64,000 nt of DNA from Plenodomus lindquistii (GCA_025504975.1 JANUWI010000003.1:1302001-1366000); one strand, 5' to 3'. Shown: positions 35,234 to 46,534, counted from the first letter of the stretch. The notes: generated by a model not told the origin, from the letters alone. Translations and numbers: made by a program.

Positions 35234-36493
35234 ATGGCCGACGAGGCCAGTGCCAGCGCCGGCGCTGCAGAGGTTACTCTGGCCCAAAAGATGATGTCAG
35301 CTGTGACGGGCTCAATTCTGACCTCGCTGCTGGTCACGCCTCTGGATGTAGTGCGCGTACGGCTACAGTCACAAGAGGCCGTGGCCACGGTCCCGTCGTC
35401 GCGGCCACGCATTTTCAATGGAGCCACTCTCACACAATTCCGCGACATGCCCCCCAACATGAACATTGGCATCTCGGCGTGCTGTCGCGAGGTCTTCTGG
35501 ATGAACAACAAGGCGCCCTACTGCGTCGCAGGCCCAACCATGGTGCCCATCAACCCCGCCCATTGTGCCGTCGAGCAGGTCGAGCGGCGCACCATCACTT
35601 CCACTTGGGATGGCTTGCGCAAGATTTCACAGAATGAGGGCCTGCGGACGCTGTGGCGGGGGCTCTCGCCCACGCTGGTCATGTCGGTGCCCGCCAACGT
35701 CATCTACTTTGCCGGCTACGACTGGCTGCGCACCGCGCCCGCGTCGCCGCTGCGTCAACGCGTCTCGGACGCCTACGTCCCCCTGGTCGCAGGCGCCACT
35801 GCCCGAGTCCTCGCTGCCATCGCCGTCAGCCCCATCGAGATGTTCCGCACCCGCATGCAGGCCGCCAACCACACCGCCACCGCCGCTGGCCACTTTCGCG
35901 AGACAATGGACGGCCTGCGCGAAATGGTCGCCTCCCAGGGCACACTGAGCCTGTGGCGCGGACTGACGTTGACTCTGTGGCGCGACGTGCCCTTTTCCGC
36001 CATATACTGGTGGGGCTACGAAGCCACACGCAATGTGCTCGTCGACCAGAGAGGAAGACAAGAGGCCAGGAGCCAAGGCAGCGAATTCCGCATGGGAAGG
36101 GGAGAGGAACGTCTTCGTCGACGAAGCCGGTCGCGCAGCCAAGAAAATCACAGAGACACACTCATCGACAGCTTCGTTGCTGGCGCCGTTTCAGGAGGTG
36201 TCGCTGCCTTTGTCACCACACCCTTCGATGTCGGCAAGACCCGCCAGCAAATCACCCGCCATGCGGGCGAGGCCGTCAGCAAAGCTGCACACACGGCACG
36301 GCCAGAAGACCAAGCCATGCCTCGCTTCCTCATGCACATTTACCGCGAGCAAGGCCTGCCTGGCTTGTTCAAAGGATGGGCAGCGCGCTGTCTTAAAATC
36401 GCACCTGCGTGTGCCATCATGATCAGTTGCTACGAGTTCAGCAAGAAGATGGCCCTCGACATGAATGAACGACGAGAACGAGAACGGGCATAA
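35234..36493 (+). CDS. MTM1: Mitochondrial carrier of the MTM1/SLC25A39 type
   Basis: Single exon, 419 residues. Three mitochondrial-carrier repeats carry the signature Px(D/E)xx(R/K)x(R/K): PLDVVRVRL at residue 36, SPIEMFRTRM at about 202 and TPFDVGKTRQQ at about 330. A long insert in repeat 1 with Cys residues (ISACCREVFW, APYCVAGP) and a charged insert before repeat 3 (ERLRRRSRSRSQENHRD) fit the MTM1/SLC25A39-40 group rather than plain metabolite carriers. Yeast Mtm1 is needed for manganese loading of Sod2 and has been tied to pyridoxal phosphate; SLC25A39 is tied to glutathione import. The transported substrate here cannot be told from the sequence. The start is the first ATG in a CACTCCATGG context. 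Confidence 0.9.
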   Translation: MADEASASAGAAEVTLAQKMMSAVTGSILTSLLVTPLDVVRVRLQSQEAVATVPSSRPRIFNGATLTQFRDMPPNMNIGISACCREVFWMNNKAPYCVAGPTMVPINPAHCAVEQVERRTITSTWDGLRKISQNEGLRTLWRGLSPTLVMSVPANVIYFAGYDWLRTAPASPLRQRVSDAYVPLVAGATARVLAAIAVSPIEMFRTRMQAANHTATAAGHFRETMDGLREMVASQGTLSLWRGLTLTLWRDVPFSAIYWWGYEATRNVLVDQRGRQEARSQGSEFRMGRGEERLRRRSRSRSQENHRDTLIDSFVAGAVSGGVAAFVTTPFDVGKTRQQITRHAGEAVSKAAHTARPEDQAMPRFLMHIYREQGLPGLFKGWAARCLKIAPACAIMISCYEFSKKMALDMNERRERERA

Positions 36494-36866
36494 TTCGACG
36501 CCCTCCACCAACCATCCGCGACCTAGGTAGCAAACAATCTTCTTATTTGTGCAGCATACGTATCGCGTCGTGTTGGGTTATATGCCCGATACCTTGTATT
36601 ATTTTTTTTATGAAAGCGGCGCGCTTTGGTTCGGGCGATCCCACTCATATTTGCATGGAACGGCGTTTCAAAATCATATTGCATGCTTTGAGCTATGGAG
36701 TTTGCGCAAGTACTGGGAAAAGATGAGTATTATTCTAATGTACATGTCCACGTATGTATATTGTGACGTACAGTGATACCAAAATCAATGAAAAATGACA
36801 TGCGAAACACGTCTCTCCATCATTATACCGCGCTATCTCCAATGAATGATATCTAGTAGACGTCAC
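36494..36866. other. Intergenic 3' region between MTM1 and a pseudogene
   Basis: About 370 bp, AT-leaning, with several AATAAA-like stretches. No coding feature seen. Confidence 0.5.
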
Positions 36867-37593
36867 CTACGGAACATATTCAAGCCCCACGGGCACGCCT
36901 AGGTCCGCCGTATCCTGGTCGAAAACCTTCAACATGGCGTTTCTCACACCCCCGCTCCGTGCGCCATCGAGTGGACAGCGGCGAATTCTGCCCCCGATTT
37001 CACCCCGGCTAACGGACCAGTATAGCCAGCCTTTTTCCGTGTCGACAGAGATACTATCAGCGAAGCTTTTCACGGGGTGTGCAGTCCAATGTATTGGAGT
37101 GGTCGAGACCTTGGGAGACGTTACGGACCAATTGCATGTCAGAGCCGTCGAGGTTTACGGACTTGATGAGGCCCGAGTAAAGAGTGCTAAAGTATATCCT
37201 GTTCTCTGCTGGTACTACAATGACGGTATTGATCATGTCCCCGTCATCACTTGGAATCAGCACTTCGTTGTGGCCACTATCGAGTCCGGCGCGTATGATG
37301 CCTTACCCCGTGGCTACGTAGGCGTCGCCTGTGGTGTTTGTGTAGGCGAGAGAGTAGGCGTTAATGGGTTCAGCTGAAGATTCCAGGGTGGACTCTGGCC
37401 CAAACGACTTGAGTACAGTCGCATTTGTGCCGGAAGGCGTGAGACTACGTAAGACAGTGTGCCATCGGGGAACAGGGCTGCTGCGGTGGCCTACGCCGGC
37501 ATCGAGGACAAGGAGAGTGACAATTTGTGCGGCAGCAGCATCCAACAAGCAAAGGAAGAGGGTGAAGGATAAAAGTTGCGCGACGTGTATCAT
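36867..37593 (-). pseudogene. Secreted YWTD/SMP-30-like beta-propeller protein, disrupted
   Basis: The frame from ATG 37,593 begins with a clear signal peptide (MIHVAQLLSFTLFLCLLDAAAAQ), so the product would have been secreted. It reads to AYVATG, meets TAA at 37,305-37,303, then continues in the same frame (GIIRAGLDSGHNEVLIPSDD, YFSTLYSGLIKSVNLDGSDMQLV). Near 37,110-37,085 the frame changes, and homologous-looking sequence resumes as FADSISVDTEKGWLYWSV ... RRCPLDGA to a stop at 36,867. LYWS...CPLDG and YFSTLYSGLIKSVNLDG are repeats of the YWTD propeller type. A short intron cannot bridge either break. The TAA could come from CAA by one C-to-T change in a CpA context, as RIP makes. No exact family is assigned. 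Confidence 0.6.
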
Positions 37594-38199
37594 TATGAAA
37601 CGTGATATTTCGGATTGACATGTCTGGACCACTGTCGTTATTCTTCCGATAGTTGGCCTGGAGCCGTACGCCCTTATATGCAGGTAGCATCCGCTATCAT
37701 CCATGGCTGCATGCGTACCCAAGCACAAGTCGGGAGTCAAGTAACATGCTGCACAGCTGGTATGAATCCTTCGTCTTAACAGATTGCTTTAACAATGAAT
37801 ACCTGCGACGCGTTGCATGGCGACATGCGGTGTCGGTAAACCCCTAGAACTCCACGAATACAAAATGCCCCTCGAAGGGGCCAAGGTTGCGAAGCCACGC
37901 AAGCTACCTCCAGGATTGCATTAGGGTTTCATTGGGGTGAATGAATGTGTAAGGCGTGCGATGTCGCTTGGAAGACATATTGATGCGACGTTGTTGGCGA
38001 TGGATCAAACAAAGGACAGGCGTATAAGATGCATACACTTTGCATGGACAACGAAGCCTCGGGGATATTGATATATTCGGGGTGTGGATATGAGGTTTAG
38101 GCCTTCCTTCTATCGGCGCGGGTATCGTAAAGTAACAAAAAATTGGCTCAAAACTCCAGTAATGCAATGTGACATCTCTGTTGTACAAACATTCCACGC
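37594..38199. other. Intergenic, no gene seen
   Basis: About 600 bp between the pseudogene start and the 3' end of the GT90 gene. A 150-codon frame on the minus strand overlaps the GT90 3' end in another frame and has no protein-like signature. Confidence 0.5.
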
Positions 38200-39646
38200 T
38201 CATGGAATAATCGAGGGGTCCTTGGGCCAATTGGCTGCAAACGCTGTCCACGGCGTCCCTCGCATGATCTGATTGCCCTTGTCGTCCGTGACATACAGCT
38301 GAGGTTCGTACCCTTGAACAGATGCCCAGGACCAGAACAGTCGCCTCCAGTAACATGTAACCTAGTCATGGTAAGTGAGATTCTCAGATTGAAATGGGAA
38401 CACACTCACTGATGCTGGTGTCAAATACCGCCGCGCAAAGGTCTCGTAGCTGTTTCTCGCAATTTCCTCTGCTTCGTTGTCATGAGCCTGATAGTACTCC
38501 ATGGCTGATTCCAGGTTCGCAAAATTCTCCGACGCTTCAATGTAGTTTACGTCTGGTCCAGCGAGACGCATCAGATGCGTGTGGAATTCCTGCCATTCAA
38601 GAGGATGGGTGATCATGGCAGAGCGACATAGTTGTAGGTACTTGAGGCGACCAGAGTACGACGTTCCCTCGGTTTGTATTGTGTACTTGTACCTGAATCT
38701 TGTTAGCACGGTACTCTGCATTGTGGCCGAGTCGATGTTCAAGCTTACCCGCAGAACTGGCGGAGGTTCATTACATCCTTGGTATGCGGGTCCGAGGCGT
38801 TGTTGATGACGACTGGCTTGATATCACTCCACGCCTTCCCTTCGCTGACGCGCACGAGCTCCTTCCTCAACTTCGCCATCTTCACCTTGCCTCTCCATAC
38901 CACCCGGTTATCCTTCTTGGCCCAGGGCACTTCTGTCTCCTTTTGCTCGATTTCTCGGCGGATACTATTCCAGCTTGGTGCGTGGGTGTAATTCCACGAC
39001 CAGTATGCATAGTTTGGCATCATCCAAATGTCATTGTATTCACGCCCTTCTTTGCGAGTGTAGCCAAAAAAGGTTCCGTGGTTTTTGGACCGCCGAGGCA
39101 GATCGTCCAGAGACAGAGAAAACTCGATGTTGGGAACAGCTGGATCGGAGGCGGGAAGAGTAGTGAGGGCGCGGTCGATCTGGGCAAGTGTTCCAAGTAT
39201 GCGTTCGCGCTCGTTGCCGTTGGTAACATAACACTGTTCAGGCTTTCCAGCGTCGACGACAAACAGCTGTTGTCAATGTAAGCGACAGAGCGAAGAGGGG
39301 TGAGATATCATGCTGCACATACTTCACCCTCATAAACCATGACGCGCAGCATGCACCTGCCCTCGCGAATTGCGATGTCTTGTATGTGCACCTTTCGTCC
39401 TTGTCGCCGGCTCACAGCGGCATCGAGACTGTGGTACAACTTGGGAAAAGCGGAATCGCACTGGTCATGACTGAGAGTATGCACATTGGCATGTACATCA
39501 GGGTTCCACTGCCAGTCTCTGGGGCCAACGCTGAAGTATCCAGCGTCCGACTGTCGCCAAACAGACCACAACTGTGTGGTGATTATGAAGGTAGAGACAT
39601 AGAAGAGAACGTGCGAGAAAGAAAGACGGAAGCCCTTGTTGATCAT
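38200..39646 (-). CDS. GT90-family (CAP10) glycosyltransferase, type II membrane protein
   Basis: Four exons (39,646-39,323; 39,266-38,749; 38,692-38,410; 38,361-38,200) give 428 residues. All three introns (56, 56 and 48 bp) start GTATGT/GTAAGC/GTGAGT and keep the frame. A single N-terminal membrane segment (about residues 10-28, FSHVLFYVSTFIITTQLW) puts the catalytic domain in the Golgi/ER lumen. CAP10 hallmarks: MPNYAYWSW, PWAKKDNRVVWRG, the EGTSYSGRLKYLQLC block, HPLEWQEF, GPDVNYIE and ARRYLTPA, ending TCYWRRLFWSWASV. The family includes Cryptococcus CAP10 and animal POGLUT/xylosyltransferases. Donor and acceptor sugars here are unknown. ATG 39,646 was chosen because upstream in-frame sequence is low-complexity Ser/Pro without a membrane segment. 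Confidence 0.88.
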
Positions 39647-40597
39647 GATGGCATAACGAGTGGATGGTGGACAGGAAGAAGGACAAGACTCGCGAGACGA
39701 CAGCAAGGGGAATGCGTGAGAAGGCGAAGGGAAGCTTGGAAGAGACAAGAGGCCTAAGAGACAGGCAAGACACGAGAAAAGCGCGGCCAGACGGTAGGCC
39801 GTCGGTACGGACGCTCAGCCCGAAGATAACTCCAAATGGCAGCGGTAGATGCAAAGCTAGTCCTTCACCGTGCTGGCGCAGGGTCGCTGACCCCTGGACT
39901 ACCGTGTGCGCCATCCACACATGGCAAGTGGAAAGCCGACAGTTGGTGCTGTGGCCTATCAGAGATGGCATAGACCACATAAGATAAGCGCATGGGGTGA
40001 ATACGATCACAAAGGATCTGATGGTTTCCAGAAAAGGGACGAAAGGGGCCAACGCGAGGCGCGCTCTGCAGTCTGCGCGAGCGTGTTCGTGGGCGCTAGA
40101 GCCTGCCCCACCACACACCACACCACTCCGCCCGCCAGTGTCGATTCCTTCGCTGGTGGGTCTGGACCCCTCCCCTTGAGCATACGCTTTGTCGAGTCAA
40201 GTGTACTCTGTGCTCTCTGCCGAACCTCTGGGTACCTACTGTAGAGTACATACCCTGGGCAAGTTGCGCGCAACAACGACGGGGTTCCCAACCCCCATTC
40301 TTTGACCCACCAGTTGGCACGCCGCACAAGCAACGCCATGCAACCTGAGACTCTTGGTTCAGGGGAGCGGGCGGCTTAGCCCACGCTTAAGGGGCTTGTC
40401 TCCCAAACAGCGGCCCATTCCTGGCTTATTGGTCTTGGAACATGGCAAAAACGAGACGATCGCATGTGATGAACGACCATCACAATCATGACTTTGGGAT
40501 CGACATCGTACGCAACATGAGCAACTACATTTGACGGCAATCCGCATGCTAAGCCGAGACTCCCGGTGCATCCTTGTGACAGCAGCCAGCAACATGC
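39647..40597. other. Intergenic ~950 bp
   Basis: Contains the promoter of the GT90 gene and the 3' region of the ALDH-like gene. Several medium frames overlap on both strands (39.66-40.34 kb), but none shows domains or consistent splice continuation. I see no supported gene. Confidence 0.5.
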
Positions 40598-42125
40598 TCA
40601 ACGTCGAAACCGTCTCATGCCATAAACAACCCCCAACACCGTAGCCAACCCAAGTGTGGCCCCTACTCCCTTGAGCACATACTCGACTTGTGTGAAAAAG
40701 CCCAACCGCTCTCCGCTCGGATCGGCCGCAAGCGTAGGAACCATGGTCTCGTAGCGAGCACGTATCTCTTTCGCAGTATACATGGGCTGTGCAACTTCCG
40801 CTCCATGTACTACGACAACGCGCGAGAAGCTATCCATGGAGAAGAGCGTCCGCCATGGCAACGGTGAAGTGGACCAGCTCGCATCTGCACAGGACAGTCA
40901 GCAGCCATCCTGTCTCCCTGAAAATGCTTGTACACATACGAGCCAGGGCTGCAGGGTAGATTGAACCGATAAAGAGGTTTCTAACAGGTAGCCAGGCTCC
41001 GGCATATGTAGCAGTCTTCTCTGCTTCAGACCCTACGACTGCCAGCTGCTGTATCGAGGCCTTGAGATTGAGCAATCCGTCAAGTGCCCTCTCCAAGGAC
41101 GTGACTGCGAGTATCATGAGAGGCGATGTGTCCTCGATAGATCTGAGAGCTGTTTCCAATCCACTCTGCATTGATCCAACGAGTGTTACACTCGACTTCG
41201 ATTCAGGAGCATCACGGTCCTCTGACATGGGTGCTTGGCCAAGGCATGATTTTGACAGCGCTTGCTCAAGACCTTGTGCCTGCTCCTTCGACGCAATAAT
41301 CGCGTGCAGTCGATCCGACGGCAGGACACGCGTTGACGACATGAATGCAATTTCATCCATTGTCTTGCCCAGGTTTCCGACATGTCCTGTCACAATGGCA
41401 AGATTCAAAGCGGTGGACGTGTCATGAAATTCGACATGGGGCCATGTGAGAATGGAACTGTACAGACCTGGAGATTTGTCTGTTTCATCGTGGTCAGATT
41501 CGATATCCACTGAGTAAAAGCCATAGGCTTTCACGACGCTTGGGTGACATAGTTACCGTGGACCATTATTTTGTCAACATCTGCTGCATTCAACTGCGGA
41601 ACACTGAATTCTGGCAACAAAAAGACACTATCAGGATCGAGATACCGAGGCCACAGATCCAGGAGCAAGGACAGGAGAGGGTTGCTGGCAGCTGTTCCGG
41701 TCGCGAGAATTGTCACATTCCCAGCGGCAAGAGAGGCCGCCAGAGATGCGAGCATGTATTTCATCGAAGTCCCATCGGCTGCATATATCAAACTAACTCC
41801 AACAGGTTGTCTGATAATCGTTCTTCGTTCCAGGCGGGCGACATGCTCGGTTTTGGTAAGAGCAGTAATGTGCTGATGAATGTCGCATACTAGTAGAGCT
41901 ATCTCCATTTCGTAGGCCAGGCAGTATGCAGTTGCTAGCCTGATCAGCAAATGTGATGTGGTTAGCGTGGCATTACTCACTCGCACCAGACATGTTGTTC
42001 ACGAGCTCATCTCTGTTCACAACTAGCATCTGATGAAGTGCATGGAGTTGCTTCAGCGACCACCTGTCATCTCCGCGTGTGTAGTTGCACTGCCAGGAAA
42101 GACGAGCTGCTTTGAGTTGTTCCAT
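40598..42125 (-). CDS. Aldehyde-dehydrogenase-like protein lacking a visible catalytic cysteine
   Basis: Proposed exons 42,125-41,977; 41,939-41,557; 41,509-40,940; 40,884-40,598 give 462 residues. The N-terminal half follows ALDH order: QLHALHQMLVVNRDEL, then RTIIRQPVGVSLIYAADGTSMKYMLASLAASLAAGNVTIL (the Rossmann entry where active enzymes read PWNFP), and DKIMVHG in place of FTGS. The expected ELGGK and GQxC motifs with the nucleophilic Cys are not recognisable, and the C-terminal half is divergent. The last exon ends in a hydrophobic segment (GVGATLGLATVLGVVYG) then MRRFRR, a likely tail anchor, as in membrane-linked fungal ALDHs. At 462 residues it is shorter than those. The first intron is only 37 bp, and the exon 1 splice is the least certain. 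It is either a pseudoenzyme or a decaying gene. Confidence 0.6.
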
Positions 42126-42545
42126 TGAAGCTGGTTTTGGTGAAAGGACGAACGATTCAAGATTTGAGATAGCAAGGGTGCTTCTTCATCTCGCTCCGAT
42201 CCCTGAGCGGTGCGATGGGTACCCGGTACTGCAAGGTTTACCGGTCTAGCTGACGGAACGGGTGGGGTGCCGCAGCATAAGGTGTTACAATTTATGATTT
42301 CCCCACATTGTCCCCGACCTAATTGGTCCAATGAATACTCCATTTGGTCTAGCTCAAACTGAACACAGACCATGTTCATATCTGCTCCAAAACATGTACC
42401 CGACACATACTGACACTGCCGGTGGCGTCAGGGAACAAAGAGCATTTTACCCCCTTCGGATAGCCTGTTAGTGCCCACCTTTCTCCAATAACTCAGCGTA
42501 TTCCGTATGCATCATTCCTCCTAATAATTCTGCATCCTCTAAGAT
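42126..42545. promoter_or_regulatory. Divergent promoter, ALDH-like gene / LigB dioxygenase
   Basis: 420 bp between two outward-facing start codons, so the two oxidative-type genes may be co-regulated. No individual operator is identified. Confidence 0.5.
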
Positions 42546-43501
42546 ATGCCAGAAACACCTCTTACCCCGGCGGCTTTCTGGTCTCACGGATCTCCTTTCA
42601 TGTGCTCCAAAGACTCGACTTCATCTCAATACTGGGCACAAGTAAGCTTGAGACTCATTGTCAGTCCGTCAATGAGACTGACAGCATATTCAACAGTTTG
42701 GCAAAGAAGCGGAGGTACATGGCATCAAAGGCGTTGTGTTCATCGGCGCGCATTGGGAGACTCTCAACGATTGTGTCCGAGTTGCAACGAAGAAGAACCC
42801 CAACATTGTGCAGATGGACATGGTCCCTCGAGAATCATGGGAGAACTATCCGATCAATGTCGACACTACCTTGGCCAAAAGAGTGGTCAACCTGTTACGT
42901 TCATCTGGATTCCTTGACGTGGAGGAAGACCCTACGTTCGACTGGCATGACGACGCTATTACGCCGGCGAAATGGATGTTCCCAAATGGAACGCCACCAG
43001 CAACTATAGTAAGTCTGAACGCCAGGTACAATGCTTCATTTCATGTCAAGATCGGAAGAGCTTTGGCACCGTTGCGCAAAGAAGGTCTTCTGCTGTGTGG
43101 GACTGGTGGCGCTGTGCACAACCTTTACAGGAACAACTGGATTCCCATGATCACCCAGGGCGACAACTTCCAGAAGAACCGAATACCAGCGCCATGGGCG
43201 GTCGAGTTTGAGCAATCTGTCAGTGACATTATTGCGCATAACAAGGTACATCGCACGTCCTGACAGCACTAATTGAGAGCGCTAAATGTCACCTTTCTAG
43301 GGCGCGACACTCATTGGGGCACTCGTACGACTGACTAAGAGCCCCCGCTACAAGGACGCACATCCGACGGACGACCACTTCTATCCTCTACTTGTTATTG
43401 CCGGGGCAGTTCTCGACGATGAAGTGTATGGAGAGAGGCGCGCACAGACATGGGAATTACAGCACATGTGCGACGACCAATTTGTGTGGGGAGAATGGTA
43501 A
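42546..43501 (+). CDS. LigB-superfamily (DODA-type) extradiol aromatic ring-opening dioxygenase
   Basis: Three exons (42,546-42,641; 42,697-43,245; 43,301-43,501) give 281 residues. Both introns are 55 bp, and the second reads GTACAT...TTTCTAG. The metal-site histidines of the family are in their usual places: SHGSP at residue 14, FIGAHWE with His51, GTGGAVHNL with His173 and TDDHFYPLLV with His241. DODA-type enzymes use a non-haem metal to cleave catecholic rings (4,5-DOPA dioxygenase in plants and fungi). The ring substrate here is not predictable. It lies back to back with the ALDH-like gene, and meta-cleavage of catechols yields semialdehydes that ALDHs can oxidise, so a shared pathway is possible but only inferred. 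Confidence 0.9.
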
Positions 43502-44611
43502 GCTCTACTGAGCCAATATCCCCAGATTCAGGATAGGTAAGAATTTCTGAGCGACATCATCAATGAGCGAGATTGGTGTCTTGACCTCCACGAAGAGACC
43601 CGTACTTTTCTTGTGCATACCTCCAGGATCGAGCGTCCCTGATATGGCGATACTAAAGCGGGAAGCTCAAAGCAACGTACTGTAATCTGACGCCTTGATC
43701 TTTTCATATCATAGAGCCTGTTATTGTATTTTATGATGTTTCCAGGATGTTTCAATCCTTGGCGGAGCCTGCTCTAACACATTGAGATTGTAGGTCCGTG
43801 TATCCCTTTTCAGTGAAGTTGCACGCTATCTCGAATAGATGCGCATTGGTCTCGCTTTGGCAGTTTTGTCTTAGAGTCATTCTCTGGGCTGTCGGACATC
43901 AATGAGTTGTTCGGATGTATTCGGCGCTTCACGTTCTTGCCGCCAGGGTCGAGTTGTGGCCTGCAAGTCAACGGGCACTCTTTGACGCACTTAGAGGTGA
44001 TCACACCCCTGGAGACTTGTGGTCTACTCTTCCGGAGCCCAGAACTGACCATGAGTCTCTTTTGGCATCATACAGAGAGGCTTGCAAAACTTTTCAGTAT
44101 AGGTGTATGTTGGATGTGTCAACAAATTACCTCCACCTTGATCCCGGTACTTATCTACAAGAGTGGGAGCAGACTCTAACTCACTCAAAGGCCTCTTTCA
44201 TTAATCTCCTTTTAGTTCACCGCAACTAATTATTGGAACCGCACACCGAGCCATTCCGGAAAAGATGCTGACTCCTGGGGCCCTTCGCATGGTTTGTGGG
44301 TATACTGCGTGAACCCCAGATTAAGGACCCGCCACGCAAGATATGATAGATAGGATACGCCACATCCGGATACGCGGAATTCTGGAACTATATGTAGTAG
44401 AAATACAAGCGGGTGTCCCACTCTCATAATGGGTTCACAGTAAATCGGCCCGTGCTAAAGGATAATGAAGGGATGCGCGGGGACAGACGGTAACATATAA
44501 GTGCAAGCTCGGTGGCCTTGCTGGAAGTCTTATCGACCGACCTCGAGAATCTCTGCCTGATTCTGACTCGACACTTTACGGATCCAACTGTGATTACGGT
44601 TGCCACGTCAA
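43502..44611. other. Intergenic ~1.1 kb with one unexplained frame
   Basis: Apart from the hypothetical frame at 43,915-44,229, listed separately, nothing is recognisable. 44,230-44,600 should include what is left of the permease promoter. Confidence 0.45.
43915..44229 (+). CDS. Orphan frame, possible gene fragment
   Basis: 104 codons including RVELWPASQRALFDALRGDH and a Tyr/Leu-rich end (VSTNYLHLDPGTYLQEWEQTL). The composition is protein-like and would suit the end of a larger regulator or enzyme, but I recognise no family. The upstream frame is closed and no convincing acceptor was found. It may be a remnant, given the decayed genes around it. Confidence 0.2.
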   Translation: MYSALHVLAARVELWPASQRALFDALRGDHTPGDLWSTLPEPRTDHESLLASYREACKTFQYRCMLDVSTNYLHLDPGTYLQEWEQTLTHSKASFINLLLVHRN

Positions 44612-46208
44612 ATGATGTCACCCGAAAACAATCTCAAGAACAAGAAGAAGAGCAATGTATTGTCTACTATCGATGCCTCCACCGTTGAACTCGGTATCAT
44701 TGAACCACAAAACGCCCTCGAACGATTCTGCAACCGGCTTGGTGCAATATGTGGTGTTGAAGCGCGAGGCATCGAGCGGATATCAAAGGATTTACGGGGG
44801 AGAGACATGTCGTACCGTGATTACATACCATGTACGTACACCATTAGTCAAGCGTAACTCTAGAATTAACGAGTACACTAGTTGGTCTCGATGAACTGTA
44901 CCGTAAACCAGCTCACGCTTGGCAAGTTGGCGTTCTAGGCCTGTAAGCTATGGACTTGGTTTACACGACTCGACTGTGTATGTATCATGCTACCTCCTCG
45001 TCAGGATCAAGCTAATGATGAACCAGTCTTTGCATGTTTGGTACAATATTTGGCTCCCTGTGCACGGGCTACATATCAACATTCAGCCCAAGATCTGGCC
45101 TTCGCACACTGAATGTAGCAAAGTACACAATGGGCTGGTGGCCCTCGAAGCTCTAAGTCATCTTGAACCTATGCATTAAATTTGACTACAGACTCATTGA
45201 CTGTGTTGTTAGTAGACTCTTGCTCTCTGCTATAAACAGTGAGGGCATAAGTGTAATTGTTAGTATTGTTATCGTCGCGCTGATAACCTGGGTTGTAGTG
45301 ACATTTAGGATAAAGTGGTTCTACAAGTTTAAGAAGTGTGCTGCTCCTCGATTACCAATACCATATTTTCGTTCTCATCGGGGTCGCTGGACCCCACTTT
45401 GACGCGTCCGTCGCAAGGTACTGGTGCCGTTCTCCATGGAAACCGTCTCTCCTACTTCTTGTGGCCTCTGGCCCTTCGAGCTGGAGTTCCGCATCCGCAG
45501 ACTACGTAGTGTATTACCCCCAAAACACAAGTCGCTGGGGACTTTCGCAGCAACGACATGCGGTATAACGTTTGGCAAGCTGCTTATTGAGTTTTTGGGC
45601 ATCGGCCTAGGTTCCGGACTCCTCCTCAACCCGACATGGCACGATGCTGTTGAGACGCATGGAATCGGCGCATTAGTTGTTGAGTCCTTCCGTCCACTCG
45701 GAGGATTCGGCAACTTTTGCTGTATCGTTCTGGCTGTGGAACAACATCTCGGGTACCTACGCCGCAGCGCTGAACTGGCAACAGCGCGGTGCGCGATGTG
45801 CCAAGGTCTCAAGACCGATATGGAGTACATTTTTCCTGCAAACTCTTCAGCATCATCATCATCGCGGGTCGTGACAGTCTGTTCGACATTTTCATCAACT
45901 GGCTTTCTTTGATTGGATACTGGACCATCATTTGGATCACCATGACCTTGCAGGATGAGTACATATTCCGTAAGGGCAGCTTTGACAGGGAAATCTGGAA
46001 CCGTAAAGACCTCTTACCACATGGGTTCGCTGTCTTGTTTGCCTTTGTCATTGATTGGGTAGGCGCTGTGCTTTGCATGCATCAGACCTGTTTCACGGAC
46101 CTAATCGCTGCGCTTGTCGGCAATGGGGCGGACCTGGGTTTGCCGGTGGCTTGTGGCTTGACAATGTTTGTATGTTTGTGTATCCTCCGGCGAGATGGGT
46201 GGAGCTAA
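44612..46208 (+). pseudogene. NCS1 purine-cytosine permease (Fcy2-like), multiply frameshifted
   Basis: Family-typical pieces appear in the right order but in changing frames. The N-terminal tail is MSPENNLKNKKKSNVLSTID ... GVEARGIERI (44,612-44,770). Next come MNCTVNQLTLGKLA (about 44,890), MFGTIFGSLCTGYISTFSPR (about 45,030) and SVIVSIVIVALITWVVVTF (about 45,255). Then KLLIEFLGIGLGSGLLLNP and ESFRPLGGFGNFC (45,540-45,720), NNISGTYAAALNWQ in a second frame (about 45,740), and AGRDSLFDIFINWLSLIGYW to ADLGLPVACG in a third (45,865-46,160). Fcy2-type carriers import cytosine and purines through about 12 membrane helices. Stops separate the first segments and at least two frame changes break the C-terminal half. 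Some gaps could be introns, but not all. Confidence 0.8.
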
Positions 46209-46534
46209 AGTTTGTCGGTCGCTAGCCAGTTTCTAGATTGGTCATTCAGCACGAGGTGACAATGTTCCGATATCTTCAAATTGAAATTTTGTAGTTGTGC
46301 TCTTACGGTAAGCCCCTCCTCGGATTATGGAAAAGTACGTATGTCGCAACGCGACGCGCATACTCTTTTAGAGTGACAGTGCGTAATAGATATACGTGAG
46401 AGTGACGATATCACTCCATAGTGGACCAAGAGTATCGGATAATGACTATGACGATTATTGTCAGCTCTCCGGTATAGTGTGGCGACTGGTATCATTGGAG
46501 CTGCTGGCTCATTACATATGAGCCTCTATACATT
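46209..46534. other. Intergenic ~325 bp
   Basis: Lies between the ends of two convergent decayed genes. Nothing recognisable. Confidence 0.5.

Noticed and set aside
37904..38356. 150-codon minus-strand frame
   Set aside because: Overlaps the last exon of the GT90 gene in another frame. The GT90 frame has conserved motifs and this one does not.
39498..40121. 207-codon minus-strand frame next to the GT90 gene
   Set aside because: Overlaps GT90 exon 1 in another frame, and the upstream part is low-complexity without domain signals.
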